A stretch of 64,000 bases of DNA from Halopolyspora algeriensis (GTDB taxonomy: Bacteria > Actinomycetota > Actinomycetes > Mycobacteriales > Pseudonocardiaceae), in the NCBI RefSeq assembly GCF_003337235.1, contig NZ_QPJC01000007.1, positions 62,001 to 126,000 on the forward strand, written 5' to 3'. Numbering within the stretch: position 1 is the first letter of the stretch; every line of letters begins with the position of its first letter. The position numbers and the translations under genes are program-made. The notes under the pieces are model-generated. The model did no database searches and had not been told where the DNA came from. It saw only the letters and a program-made list of their open reading frames with translations. Positions 18,799-27,456 of this stretch are shown here, piece after piece.

Positions 18799-20079
18799 AT
18801 GTCGACAAACGACCTGTTCAACGACCGTCTCGCCGAGGTGGATCCCGAGGTGGCGAAGGCTGTGGATGCCGAGCGGCATCGGCAGCAGTCCACGCTGGAG
18901 ATGATCGCCTCGGAGAACTTCGCGCCGGCCTCGGTGATCGAGGCTCAGGGGTCGGTGCTGACCAACAAGTACGCCGAGGGCTATCCGGGCAAGCGCTACT
19001 ACGGCGGCTGTGAGCACGTCGACGTCGTCGAGCAGTTGGCCATCGACCGCGTCAAGCAGCTGTTCGGGGCCTCCTACGCCAACGTGCAGCCGCACTCGGG
19101 TGCGCAGGCCAACGCCGCGGCGATGTTCGCGCTGCTCAAGCCGGGAGACACCATCATGGGCCTGGACCTGGCCCACGGTGGTCACCTCACCCACGGGATG
19201 CGGATCAACTTCTCCGGCAAGCTCTACAACGTCGTGCCGTACCAGGTCCGCGACGACAACCACCGCGTCGACATGGACGAGGTCGCCCGGCTGGCCCGGG
19301 AGAACAAGCCGCAGATGATCGTGGCCGGCTGGTCGGCGTATCCGCGCCAGTTGGACTTCAAGCGGTTCCGGGACATCGCCGACGAGGTCGGGGCCTACCT
19401 GATGGTCGACATGGCCCACTTCGCCGGGCTGGTCGCCGCCGGGCTGCACCCGAACCCGATCGAGCACGCCCACGTGGTCACCACCACCACGCACAAGACC
19501 CTCGGTGGGCCCCGCGGCGGAGTGATCCTGTCCGGCAACGAGGAACTGACCAAGAAGTTCAACTCGGCGGTGTTCCCCGGCCAGCAGGGCGGCCCGCTGG
19601 AGCACGTCATCGCGGGCAAGGCCACCGCGTTCAAGATCGCCGCCAGTGAGGAGTTCGCCGACCGGCAGCGCCGCACCCTCGAAGGCGCCCGGATCCTGGC
19701 CCGCCGCCTGCAGGCCGACGATGCCGCAGCCGCCGGGGTGCAGATCGTCTCCGGCGGCACCGATGTGCACCTGGTGCTGGTCGATCTGCGCAACTCCGAG
19801 TTGGACGGGCAGCAGGCCGAGGACCGGTTGCACGAGATCGGCATCACCGTCAACCGCAACGCGGTGCCCAACGACCCGCGCCCGCCGATGGTGACCTCCG
19901 GGCTGCGGATCGGCACCCCGGCCCTGGCCACCCGCGGCTTCGGCACCGAGGAGTTCACCGAGATCTCCGAGGTCATCGCCGAGGCCCTGCAGCCGACCTT
20001 CGACGAGGCCACCAGCGCCCGGCTGCGCTCCCGCGTCGAAGCCCTGGCCACCAAGCACCCGCTGTACCCCAACCTCTGA
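18799..20079 (+). CDS. glyA: Serine hydroxymethyltransferase
   Basis: This 426-aa PLP enzyme interconverts serine and glycine with tetrahydrofolate. The family markers are [37 protein letters not shown] and the PLP lysine in [16 protein letters not shown] at about residues 232-247. Length is normal. Together with gcvT it forms the glycine/one-carbon unit under the glycine riboswitch. A small GACGCG-agca-CGCGTC stem lies in the gap at 18755-18770. The transcript ends at the strong terminator at 20095. Confidence 0.96.
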   Translation: MSTNDLFNDRLAEVDPEVAKAVDAERHRQQSTLEMIASENFAPASVIEAQGSVLTNKYAEGYPGKRYYGGCEHVDVVEQLAIDRVKQLFGASYANVQPHSGAQANAAAMFALLKPGDTIMGLDLAHGGHLTHGMRINFSGKLYNVVPYQVRDDNHRVDMDEVARLARENKPQMIVAGWSAYPRQLDFKRFRDIADEVGAYLMVDMAHFAGLVAAGLHPNPIEHAHVVTTTTHKTLGGPRGGVILSGNEELTKKFNSAVFPGQQGGPLEHVIAGKATAFKIAASEEFADRQRRTLEGARILARRLQADDAAAAGVQIVSGGTDVHLVLVDLRNSELDGQQAEDRLHEIGITVNRNAVPNDPRPPMVTSGLRIGTPALATRGFGTEEFTEISEVIAEALQPTFDEATSARLRSRVEALATKHPLYPNL

Positions 20080-20094
20080 GGCCGGGTTTCTCGA

Positions 20095-20135
20095 TGCCGC
20101 GCTCCGGGCACCATCGCCCGGAGCGCGGCATTTTT
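20095..20135 (+). terminator. Intrinsic terminator of gcvT-glyA
   Basis: A perfect 15-bp stem, TGCCGCGCTCCGGGC with its complement around ACCATC, is followed by TTTTT. It begins 15 nt after the glyA stop codon. Confidence 0.93.
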
Positions 20136-20240
20136 CCGCTCCGGGCCGTACTCGCCGAGATCGTGCGACAAATTGCTGCCCTGGATCTTGTAGACGCGTG
20201 ATCTTGTGGCTTCCGGGCGCTTTCGGCGAGCGTTTCGGGC

Positions 20241-21311
20241 ATGACGAACCTGCTGGACGAACTGGTCACCAAGGCCCTGGACGGACGGGCACCGACCCGT
20301 GACGAGGCACTGGCACTGCTGGTCGAGGAGACCGACAGTCCCGACGTCCTCGATGTGGTCGCGGCAGGCAGCCGGGTGCGCCGCCACTTCTTCGGCCGCC
20401 GGGTCAAGCTCAACACGATCATCAACATGAAAAGCGGCCTGTGCCCCGAGGACTGCGGCTACTGCTCGCAGCGGCTGGGTTCGGGCTCGGACATCCTGAA
20501 GTACTCGTGGATCGAACCGGACGAGGCTGCCAAGACCGCCGACAGGGCCGCCGAGGCAGGGGCGAAGCGGATCTGCCTGGTGGCCAGCGGCCGCGGACCG
20601 GGTCGCCGCGACATCGGACGCATCACCGACACCATCGCCGCGATCAAGGACAAGCGGCCCGGGGTGGAAATCTGCGCCTGTCTCGGCCTGCTCTCCGAGG
20701 GGCAGGGTGAGCAATTGGCCGAGGCCGGGGCGTACGCCTACAACCACAACCTCAACACCAACGAAGCCCGCTACGCCGACATCTGCTCCACCCACACCTT
20801 CGGCGACCGGGTCGACACGGTGCGGCAGGCGACCGGCGCGGGCCTGTCACCCTGTTCGGGCGCGCTGTTCGGAATGGGCGAGTCCGACGAGGACATCGTC
20901 AGCCTCGCGTTCGAGTTGCGCGAACTGGATCCGGACTCGGTCCCGATCAACTTCCTCATCCCGTTCGAGGGGACGCCACTGAGTGAACAGTGGGATCTCA
21001 CGCCGCAGCGCTGCCTGCGCATCCTGGCGCTGTTTCGCTTCTGCTTCCCCGACGTGGAGGTACGCCTGGCCGGCGGCAGGGAGATTCACCTGCGCGGGAT
21101 GCAGCCGATGGCGCTGCATCTGGCGAACTCGATCTTCCTCGGCGACTACCTCACCAGCGAGGGCCAGGAGGTCGAGCAGGATCGGCGGATGATCACCGAT
21201 GCCGGCTTCACCATCGAGGGCGCCGAGGAACGGACGCTGCCCGATGCCCGCCGCGATCTGGTCACCATCCGGCGGCGCGGTGCGGGAACCGAGCTGCCCG
21301 CCAACGCCTGA
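20241..21311 (+). CDS. bioB: Biotin synthase
   Basis: This 356-aa radical SAM enzyme inserts sulfur into dethiobiotin. The cluster-binding cysteines are C68, C72 and C75 in [12 protein letters not shown], preceded by [11 protein letters not shown]. The auxiliary [2Fe-2S] ligand region includes [20 protein letters not shown] and [15 protein letters not shown] at 20241 is about 105 nt after the glyA terminator, so it has its own promoter. bioA, bioD and bioF are absent here, so biotin genes are dispersed. The Cys pattern is close to the SAM enzymes of bona fide BioB. Confidence 0.93.
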   Translation: MTNLLDELVTKALDGRAPTRDEALALLVEETDSPDVLDVVAAGSRVRRHFFGRRVKLNTIINMKSGLCPEDCGYCSQRLGSGSDILKYSWIEPDEAAKTADRAAEAGAKRICLVASGRGPGRRDIGRITDTIAAIKDKRPGVEICACLGLLSEGQGEQLAEAGAYAYNHNLNTNEARYADICSTHTFGDRVDTVRQATGAGLSPCSGALFGMGESDEDIVSLAFELRELDPDSVPINFLIPFEGTPLSEQWDLTPQRCLRILALFRFCFPDVEVRLAGGREIHLRGMQPMALHLANSIFLGDYLTSEGQEVEQDRRMITDAGFTIEGAEERTLPDARRDLVTIRRRGAGTELPANA

Positions 21312-21338
21312 GCACTCGGGCGGGCGCGCGTGGGCGTT

Positions 21339-21391
21339 GGAGTGAACGGAACTTTCGCTCGCCTAGAAGGAACGAAAGTTCCGTTCACTCC
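21339..21391. repeat. Intergenic palindrome family, copy A (probable bidirectional terminator)
   Basis: A 19-bp perfect stem, GGAGTGAACGGAACTTTCG with its complement, encloses a 15-nt loop. It lies between bioB (ends 21311) and the convergent LysE gene (ends 21442), where it can end both transcripts. The stem is shared with copies at 39453 and 40559, while the loop sequence differs. Confidence 0.85.
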
Positions 21392-21441
21392 GAACGGTCG
21401 AGGGATCAGTGCAGGGAGCGAACGCTCGATGCGCGAGACTC

Positions 21442-22080
21442 CTACGCGAAGGCGATCGAGCTCGCCATGGCCAGCAGCGCACCTCCACAGCACCGCTCGA
21501 ACACCCGGCGCCGTTTCGGGGCCGCCAGGAACGCCGAAAGTCGGCGCACCGAGGGCACGACGCACAGCCACCATGCACCGAAGGACCCGACCGCGACCGC
21601 GCTGAGCAGCAACGCCTGCATCATCGGGTTTCCGGACGGGTCCATCGCCTGCGGCAGCAATGTCAGGAACATGAGCAGGACCTTGGGGTTGAGCACATCG
21701 GTGAGCAGTCCGCGCAGGAACACCGAGCCTGCCGATTGCGGCGTCTCGATGCCCGTCGGTGCTCCACCAGCCGAACCCGCTCGGCGCAGGATCTGCAGCC
21801 CCAGGAACACGAGGTAACCGACACCGACCACCTTGGCCGCAATCAGCGCTGTCGGCGCCGCCATGACCAGTGCCGACAATCCCAGGGTCGCCGCGGTGGC
21901 ATGGAGCAGCAGACCGCACGTCACACCCGCGGCGGCCAGCCAACCCCAGCGAGTACTGCTCGCGGCATTGCGGGTCACCACGACGAAGTCCGGCCCCGGC
22001 ACCAGGACGATCACCGCCAGAGCGAGCAGGAACGGCCCCCACGCGATGTGCACGACGACAGCCTCCGAATTCCACGACAT
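21442..22080 (-). CDS. LysE/RhtB family amino-acid exporter
   Basis: This 212-aa membrane protein has about six hydrophobic segments. The family signature ALAVIVLVPGPDFVVVTRNA is near residue 20 and GLLTDVLNPKVLLMFLTLLPQ is in the middle. Members export lysine, arginine, threonine, homoserine or related compounds. ATG at 22080 has no good Shine-Dalgarno, and a GTG a few codons downstream is an alternative. It is divergent from an Lrp/AsnC regulator, a pairing seen often with amino-acid exporters, so regulation by that protein is likely. Confidence 0.87.
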   Translation of the reverse strand: MSWNSEAVVVHIAWGPFLLALAVIVLVPGPDFVVVTRNAASSTRWGWLAAAGVTCGLLLHATAATLGLSALVMAAPTALIAAKVVGVGYLVFLGLQILRRAGSAGGAPTGIETPQSAGSVFLRGLLTDVLNPKVLLMFLTLLPQAMDPSGNPMMQALLLSAVAVGSFGAWWLCVVPSVRRLSAFLAAPKRRRVFERCCGGALLAMASSIAFA

Positions 22081-22155
22081 ATCGGGTTCGTTGATCGCCC
22101 GTATCGTGCTTCGTACATTCGCCGTTGTTCCAGCTCTGGCATAGAATGTTCGGCC

Positions 22156-22656
22156 ATGCCCGGCAACGCGGAACTGGATTCGGTCGACTGGCGGATCCTG
22201 GAGGAGCTGCAGAACGACGCCACGCTCGCGAACCGGACGCTGGCCGGACGCGTGGGGCTCGCCGCATCGAGCTGCTTGCAACGGGTCCGGCGACTCCGGG
22301 AGCGCGGCGTCATCACGGGGTCACACATCGACGTCGATCCGGCCGCGACCGGTCTTCCCCTGGAGGCCGTGGTGTCGGTCAATGTCCGGCCCCACACGCG
22401 CGCCGTGGTCGACTCGTTCCGCGAATTCGTCATGGCCGAACCGGAGACACGTTCCCTGCTCCACGTCAGCGGTCAGGCCGATTTCCTGCTGCACGTGGCG
22501 GTGGCCGACAGTGCACACCTGCAGAGCTTTCTCGTCGACAAGCTCTCCGCACGTACCGAGGTCCGGCACTTCACGAGCTCGATCGTGCTCGAACAGGTGC
22601 ACACCCGGGCGCTGACGCCCCCGCAGCACCTGAGCCCCACCCGACGCCGCCGCTAG
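22156..22656 (+). CDS. Lrp/AsnC family transcriptional regulator
   Basis: This 166-aa regulator has the N-terminal DNA-binding part LDSVDWRILEELQNDATLANR, with the recognition region VGLAASSCLQRVRRLRERGVI. It is followed by an AsnC ligand-binding domain (VVSVNVRPHTRAVVDSFREF...). It is divergent from the LysE exporter and probably controls it in response to an amino acid. ATG at 22156 fits the family start. Its TAG stop codon is part of the CTAG sequence duplicated by the downstream IS insertion, so the reading frame is intact. Confidence 0.88.
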   Translation: MPGNAELDSVDWRILEELQNDATLANRTLAGRVGLAASSCLQRVRRLRERGVITGSHIDVDPAATGLPLEAVVSVNVRPHTRAVVDSFREFVMAEPETRSLLHVSGQADFLLHVAVADSAHLQSFLVDKLSARTEVRHFTSSIVLEQVHTRALTPPQHLSPTRRRR

Positions 22657-22694
22657 GAGCTGTTTAAGAACGGGGGTCGTTGTAGGCACGAAGA

Positions 22695-22747
22695 GAGGTC
22701 TCCGGTAGAGGGATCAACGACCAAGAAGATCAACTACCGGAGACCTC
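22695..22747 (+). promoter_or_regulatory. RBS-masking hairpin in front of the transposase
   Basis: GAGGTCTCCGGTAG (22695-22708) pairs perfectly with CTACCGGAGACCTC (22734-22747) around a 25-nt loop. The right arm contains GGAG, the only ribosome site for the ATG at 22749. A read-through transcript from outside the IS would fold and hide it. Confidence 0.65.
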
Positions 22748-22748
22748 G

Positions 22749-23657
22749 ATGGGCAGCGTATCGGTCGGCGCGCGCAAGGACCTCACGGACCGGCAGTGGC
22801 GAGCGTTTCAACGCGTTCTCCCGCCTCAACCGCAGGTAGGAAGGCATCCGACATGGACGCGACGCCAATTGCTCAACGGGATTCGCTGGCGGGTGCGGGT
22901 CGGAGCCCCGTGGCGGGACGTTCCCGAACGGTACGGGCACTGGCAGTCGATCTATCAGCTGTTTCGCCGCTGGCAACGGGACGGTGTCTGGGCCTGGATC
23001 TGGGCGCAGTTGCAGGCGCGGGCCGACGCAGCAGGGTTGATCACCTGGCAGGTGTCGGTGGATTCCACGATCAACCGGGCCCATCAGCACGCCGCCGGAG
23101 CCCGCCACCGACCCGATGCCCAGGTCGAACCACCCGGCGACGAACCCGGTGATCACGCGCTGGGGCGTTCCCGGGGCGGGTTGTCCACGAAGATCCACCT
23201 GGCCTGCGAGCAGAGCCGGAAACCGTTGTCGTTGCTGCTCACGGCCGGTCAAGCCGGCGACAGCCCGCAGATGATCCGGGTGCTGGAGGCCATCCGCGTG
23301 CCCCGCCTGCGGCGTGGTCACCCGCGTAGCCGCCCCGAGCGGGTCCTGGCCGACAAGGCCTACTCGTCCGCAGCCAACCGGCGTTACCTACGGCGACGCC
23401 GAACCCCGGCCACGATCGCGCTCCCCAAAGACCAGCTCGCCCACCGCCGTGCCCGCGGCGCGGCCGGAGGCCGCCCGCCCGTGTTCGACCCCACACGCTA
23501 CCGGCAGCGTCACGCCGTGGAATGCGGCATCAACCAGCTCAAACACCACCGCGCCGTCGCCAGCCGCTACGACAAGCTCGCCGTCCGATACGAAGCCACA
23601 CTGCACGTCGCCACCATCGACACCTGGCTACGAGCCCTCACCAAGATCACTTCTTAA
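22749..23657 (+). CDS. IS5-family DDE transposase
   Basis: This 302-aa transposase starts with the DUF4096-type domain ([37 protein letters not shown]). A DDE catalytic domain follows. The acidic residues are in [28 protein letters not shown] and [20 protein letters not shown], the last with the E-x6-K/R pattern. Many IS427-group elements split the gene in two frames, but here it is one continuous frame. The stop lies 7 nt inside the right end of the element. Confidence 0.93.
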   Translation: MGSVSVGARKDLTDRQWRAFQRVLPPQPQVGRHPTWTRRQLLNGIRWRVRVGAPWRDVPERYGHWQSIYQLFRRWQRDGVWAWIWAQLQARADAAGLITWQVSVDSTINRAHQHAAGARHRPDAQVEPPGDEPGDHALGRSRGGLSTKIHLACEQSRKPLSLLLTAGQAGDSPQMIRVLEAIRVPRLRRGHPRSRPERVLADKAYSSAANRRYLRRRRTPATIALPKDQLAHRRARGAAGGRPPVFDPTRYRQRHAVECGINQLKHHRAVASRYDKLAVRYEATLHVATIDTWLRALTKITS

Positions 23658-23725
23658 ACAGCTCCTAGATGCCGAATGGGGCAGCGGTTCAGCAACCACC
23701 CAGGCAACCTTCTGGGACCATTCGT

Positions 23726-24670
23726 CTAATCCTGGACGCGGAGCAGTCCCTCTTGTACGACGGTGGCCACGAGCGCACCGTCGCGGCTGAAGAACCGCCC
23801 GGTGGCCAGCCCGCGCGCGCCCGAAGCACTCGGGGACGAGCAGTCGTAGAGGAACCAGTCGTCGGCCCGGAACGGGCGGTGGAACCACATCGCGTGGTCC
23901 AGGCTCGCCCCGCTCACCTTGTCCAGCCCCCAGTAGACCCCGTGACGTGCGAGCACCGCATCCAGCAGGGTGAGATCGGACGCATAGGCCAGCAGGCACA
24001 CGTGCAGCAGGTCGTCGTCGGGCAGGGTGCCGTCCGCGCGCATCCAGACCTGGTTGTGCGCTTCCTGCGGGCCGTGGCCCCGGCGTGCCCACGGAGGGTC
24101 GGTGACATAGCGGAGGTCGATCGGCTGCGGCATGCTGGCGGCCGAGCCGAACTGCTCGCGCAGGTCACCGAGCCGCTCGCTGTACGTCGGCAGCGACTCG
24201 GGAGCCGGCACGTCGGGCATCGCCTCGGCGTGGTCGATGCCGTCCTCGTCGATCTGGAACGATGCCGACAGCGAGAAGATGGGTTTGCCGTGCTGCACGG
24301 CAACGACCCTGCGCGTGGTGAACGAGCGGCCGTCACGCGTGCGATCCACCTCGTAGATGATGGGCACGCTCGGGTCGCCCGGCCGGATGAAGTAGGCGTG
24401 CAGCGAGTGCACCCGGCGGTCGGCGGGCACGGTGCGCCCGGCGGCCACCAGTGCCTGTCCCGCGACCTGCCCCCCGAACACGCGCACCGGTGATTCGGCG
24501 GGGCTGACGCCCCGGAAAATGTTCTCCTCGATCTTTTCCAGATCGAGCAGCGCCACCAGACGGTCGAGTACGGCTTGGCCGTGTGACACCCCGTGTGCCT
24601 CCATCGAGAGGGAACCGTCGGCAGCGGTGCCTGCCGGGTCGGCGGCGGCGGCTCGTGCCGCTTCGGTCAC
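23726..24670 (-). CDS. tesB: Acyl-CoA thioesterase II
   Basis: This 314-aa double hot-dog thioesterase hydrolyses acyl-CoA to free acid and CoA. Diagnostic segments are LEKIEENIFRGVSPAESPVRVFGGQVAGQA, VHSLHAYFIRPGD, RTRDGRSFTTRRV and, in the second half, GVYWGLDKVSGASLDHAMWFH. GTG at 24670 follows GGAG and removes a non-homologous N-terminal extension. The gene is 95 nt downstream of pyk on the same strand and convergent with the IS element. Confidence 0.92.
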   Translation of the reverse strand: MTEAARAAAADPAGTAADGSLSMEAHGVSHGQAVLDRLVALLDLEKIEENIFRGVSPAESPVRVFGGQVAGQALVAAGRTVPADRRVHSLHAYFIRPGDPSVPIIYEVDRTRDGRSFTTRRVVAVQHGKPIFSLSASFQIDEDGIDHAEAMPDVPAPESLPTYSERLGDLREQFGSAASMPQPIDLRYVTDPPWARRGHGPQEAHNQVWMRADGTLPDDDLLHVCLLAYASDLTLLDAVLARHGVYWGLDKVSGASLDHAMWFHRPFRADDWFLYDCSSPSASGARGLATGRFFSRDGALVATVVQEGLLRVQD

Positions 24671-24764
24671 TGCGAGCTCCTCGTGTCGTATCCGTGAACA
24701 ACTCGGCGGGGAGACCCTCCGGGAGGACAGTGCGCCCCCGGAACCCGAGCGGCACCACTGGAGA

Positions 24765-26186
24765 TCAGACGTGGTCTTCCTCGCCCAGCCGGTGCACACG
24801 AATCAGGTTGGTCGAACCGACCGTTCCCGGCGGGGAGCCGGCAACGATCACGACCATGTCCCCACTTTGCGAACGCCCGATCGACAGCATCGCCTGATCC
24901 ACCTGGCGCACCATGCGGTCGGTGGTGTCCACACTAGGCACCAGGAACGTCTCCGTCCCCCAAGTGAGAGCGAGCTGACTCCGCACCGACTCTTCCGGGG
25001 TGAAGGCGAACAGCGGAAGCCGCGTGTGCAGACGAGCGAGGCGCCGCACCGTATCACCGGACTGGGTGAAGGCCACCAGCGCCTTGGCGTTGAGCCGCTC
25101 ACCGATGTCGCGGGCGGCATAGGAGATCACGCCCCGCTTGGTACGCGGCACGTGGCTGAGTTCCGGCGGTGCCGTCGAGCCCGCCTCGACGGCCTCGACG
25201 ATGCGCGACATGGTCTGCACGGTATCGATCGGGTACCGCCCGATGCTGGTCTCACCGGAGAGCATCACCGCGTCGGTGCCGTCGAGCACGGCGTTGGCCA
25301 CGTCGGATGCCTCGGCCCTGGTCGGGCGCGCATTGCTGATCATGGAATCGAGCATCTGGGTGGCGACGATGACCGGTTTGGCGTTCTCCCGGGCGATCCG
25401 GATGGCCTTCTTCTGCACCAGCGGGACATGCTCCAGCGGCAGCTCGACACCGAGATCACCGCGAGCGACCATGACCCCGTCGAAGGCCAGCACGATGGCC
25501 TCCAGGTTGTCCACCGCCTCGGGCTTTTCCAGCTTGGCGATGACCGGGGCGCGCTTGCCGACTCGATCCATGACCTGGTGTACGAGATCGATGTCGGCAG
25601 GGGTGCGCACGAACGACAGCGCGACGAAGTCCACGCCCAGCTGCAGCGCGAACTCCAGGTCCTCCACGTCCTTGTCGGACATCGCGGGAACGGACAGGTC
25701 CATTCCGGGCATGGACAGTCCCTTGTGATCCGAGACCGGACCACCCTCGACAACCTCGCACACCACGTCGTTGCCCTCGATGGCGGTGATGGTCAGGGTC
25801 ACCTTCCCGTCATCGACCAGCAACCGGTCACCGGCTTTGGCGTCGGCGGCGAGCCCGGTATAGGTGGTGGAGACGCGGTCGTGGTCGCCCTCGACATCAT
25901 CGACCGTGATGCGTACGACGTCGCCGGTGCGCCACTCCACCGGGCCGCCCGCGAACGTGCCAAGACGGATCTTCGGTCCCTGCAGGTCGGCGAGGGTGCC
26001 GACAGCACGGCCGGATTCCTTGGCCGCAGTCCGGACCATCTCGTAAATCTGCTGATGGTCGTCATGGCTACCGTGGCTGAAGTTCAGCCTGGCGACGTTC
26101 ATCCCACCGTTGACGAGCTCGGCCACCTTCTCCTGCGTGTCGGTGGCGGGGCCCATAGTACAAACGATCTTGGCTCGTCGACTCAC
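24765..26186 (-). CDS. pyk: Pyruvate kinase
   Basis: This 473-aa glycolytic enzyme transfers phosphate from phosphoenolpyruvate to ADP. Conserved segments are KIVCTMGPATDT and NVARLNFSHGSHDDH at the start, the active-site IAKLEKPEAVDNL, and MVARGDLGVELP. PVIVATQMLDSMI and RPTRAEASDVANAVLDGTDA follow. The C-terminal domain (residues about 345-473) is complete. Length is normal for actinobacterial enzymes. It may be co-transcribed with tesB. Confidence 0.96.
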   Translation of the reverse strand: MSRRAKIVCTMGPATDTQEKVAELVNGGMNVARLNFSHGSHDDHQQIYEMVRTAAKESGRAVGTLADLQGPKIRLGTFAGGPVEWRTGDVVRITVDDVEGDHDRVSTTYTGLAADAKAGDRLLVDDGKVTLTITAIEGNDVVCEVVEGGPVSDHKGLSMPGMDLSVPAMSDKDVEDLEFALQLGVDFVALSFVRTPADIDLVHQVMDRVGKRAPVIAKLEKPEAVDNLEAIVLAFDGVMVARGDLGVELPLEHVPLVQKKAIRIARENAKPVIVATQMLDSMISNARPTRAEASDVANAVLDGTDAVMLSGETSIGRYPIDTVQTMSRIVEAVEAGSTAPPELSHVPRTKRGVISYAARDIGERLNAKALVAFTQSGDTVRRLARLHTRLPLFAFTPEESVRSQLALTWGTETFLVPSVDTTDRMVRQVDQAMLSIGRSQSGDMVVIVAGSPPGTVGSTNLIRVHRLGEEDHV

Positions 26187-26240
26187 GGTGCCTCAGCCTA
26201 GTCGTTCACTCCGCCCACGCAGTACGCAGCCGCCCACTCC

Positions 26241-26612
26241 ATGGACGTTCGGAGAACATCGTTGCTGGATCCTTACAGGGCTCACCTGGTGCGCGCCCCG
26301 TTCGCCCTCACGATCGCGGCGAGTGCCGTGATCCTTTTCACGCCTGCTTCCGGCGTGCCCACGGCGCCGCCCGGCACGGACAAGATCTTGCATCTCGTAC
26401 TGTTCGCGGCCCTGGCGATCACCGGCCACGTGGCACAGGTCCGTTTCGCGGCACTGCTGATCGGGCTTTCCTGCTATGCGGTGACATCGGAACTACTGCA
26501 GGCAGTCCTGCCGCTGGGCCGCACCGGCGATCTCGTCGACGCGGCGGTGGACGTGGCCGGTATCGGGGCGGGCATGCTGATCACCGCCGGGCTGCGGGCT
26601 CATCGGCGATGA
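26241..26612 (+). CDS. VanZ-like small membrane protein
   Basis: This 123-aa protein has three to four hydrophobic segments and the VanZ-family pattern GTDKILHLVLFAALAITGH, then YAVTSELLQAVLPLGRTGDLVDAAVDVAGIGAG. VanZ proteins are linked to teicoplanin resistance and wall lipids, but most family members have no known role. It is divergent from pyk with a 54-bp gap. The TTG/CTG codons just downstream make the start approximate. Confidence 0.75.
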   Translation: MDVRRTSLLDPYRAHLVRAPFALTIAASAVILFTPASGVPTAPPGTDKILHLVLFAALAITGHVAQVRFAALLIGLSCYAVTSELLQAVLPLGRTGDLVDAAVDVAGIGAGMLITAGLRAHRR

Positions 26613-26708
26613 TCCGACCGCAATCGCACCGATACCCGTGATCGTCTTCACGTCCGCCCGCGGAGCCTCGGCAGCTCGTCACCCGTCCGTGGGTTTCCCG
26701 GCCATCCT

Positions 26709-27362
26709 TCACCTTTCGGAAACGCCGATGTGGTCGCGGCACCATCGGTTGAGCTCGCGGAGTTGCGACCATGCCCGGCGTACCCGGTCCACGCACGCAC
26801 GCTCGTGCAGCGTGTCGTCGGGGTCCCAGCGGTGCACCGCGTACAGCGTGCGATGCCGGAGCAGCGGCAAGCGGGGATGGTCGGCGGGCGTGCCTCGCGG
26901 CCGCGTCCTCAGGGTCTCTCCCGTGATCGTCCAGCCCCCTGCGGCGAGTCCCTCGAGCAACGAGCGCAACCGCTCACCCCGGACGGGGTCGTCGACGGCG
27001 GTGCGGAACCGGGCGAGCTGATCGGCGGCGGTGTGGAAACATCCGCCCGCGACGAGCAGTCCACCGGTGCCCACTTCGACATAGTGGGCACCTCCACCCC
27101 GGCCGGGTTCCACCACGGCGGCACAGTGAGTCTTGAACGGTGACTTGTCCCGGCTGAATCGCACGTCGCGGTGCGGACGGAACACCTTGCCGGTGCCGAA
27201 TTCCGCGAATTCCGGTTCCAGTTCGGCCAGCAACATCTCCATCGGCCGCCGTACGTGCTCGCGGTACACCTCGAGATGCTCGTACCAGTAGCTCTTCGAG
27301 TTGTCGGCTTCCAGCCCCTCGTAGAAATCGACGACGCCGTCGCCGAAGCCCTCGAACCACAC
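26709..27362 (-). CDS. DUF2461/TIGR02453 family protein
   Basis: This 217-aa protein shows the family pattern WFEGFGDGVVDFYEGLEADN near the start, KVFRPHRDVRFSRDKSPFKTH in the first third, and later GGCFHTAADQLARFRTAV. No function is established for this family. GTG at 27362 is chosen because homologues begin at the F-x-GF motif; ATG at 27440 is possible. It is divergent from the LuxR-type gene. Confidence 0.8.
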   Translation of the reverse strand: MWFEGFGDGVVDFYEGLEADNSKSYWYEHLEVYREHVRRPMEMLLAELEPEFAEFGTGKVFRPHRDVRFSRDKSPFKTHCAAVVEPGRGGGAHYVEVGTGGLLVAGGCFHTAADQLARFRTAVDDPVRGERLRSLLEGLAAGGWTITGETLRTRPRGTPADHPRLPLLRHRTLYAVHRWDPDDTLHERACVDRVRRAWSQLRELNRWCRDHIGVSER

Positions 27363-27456
27363 GGCATCACGATAGGGCGAGCCCCGACGGCTGCGGGCAG
27401 AGCCCGCCCTGATCGTGAAACCGCAGGTCACCCGGGACACGGTTTAGCATCGGGGC

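Larger units (their letters stand above)
22657..23664 (+). mobile_element. IS5-family (IS427-group-like) insertion sequence
   Basis: This complete 1008-bp element is bounded by inverted repeats GAGCTGTTTAAGAA and TTCTTAAACAGCTC and flanked on both sides by CTAG (22653-22656 and 23665-23668), the target duplication. It carries one full-length transposase gene. The intact ends, perfect target duplication and uninterrupted gene indicate a recent insertion. A hairpin in front of the transposase start probably limits expression from outside promoters. Confidence 0.93.

Noticed and set aside
17485-20058. An 857-residue open frame on the minus strand opposite gcvT and glyA
   Set aside because: It is antisense to two clear enzymes and is held open by their GC-rich codon bias. 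It has no family resemblance.
20136-20240. Direct repeats GATCTTGT and distant CTCGCCGA/TCGGCGAG in front of bioB
   Set aside because: The pairing is short and far apart. It does not match a known BioQ or BirA site and could be chance.
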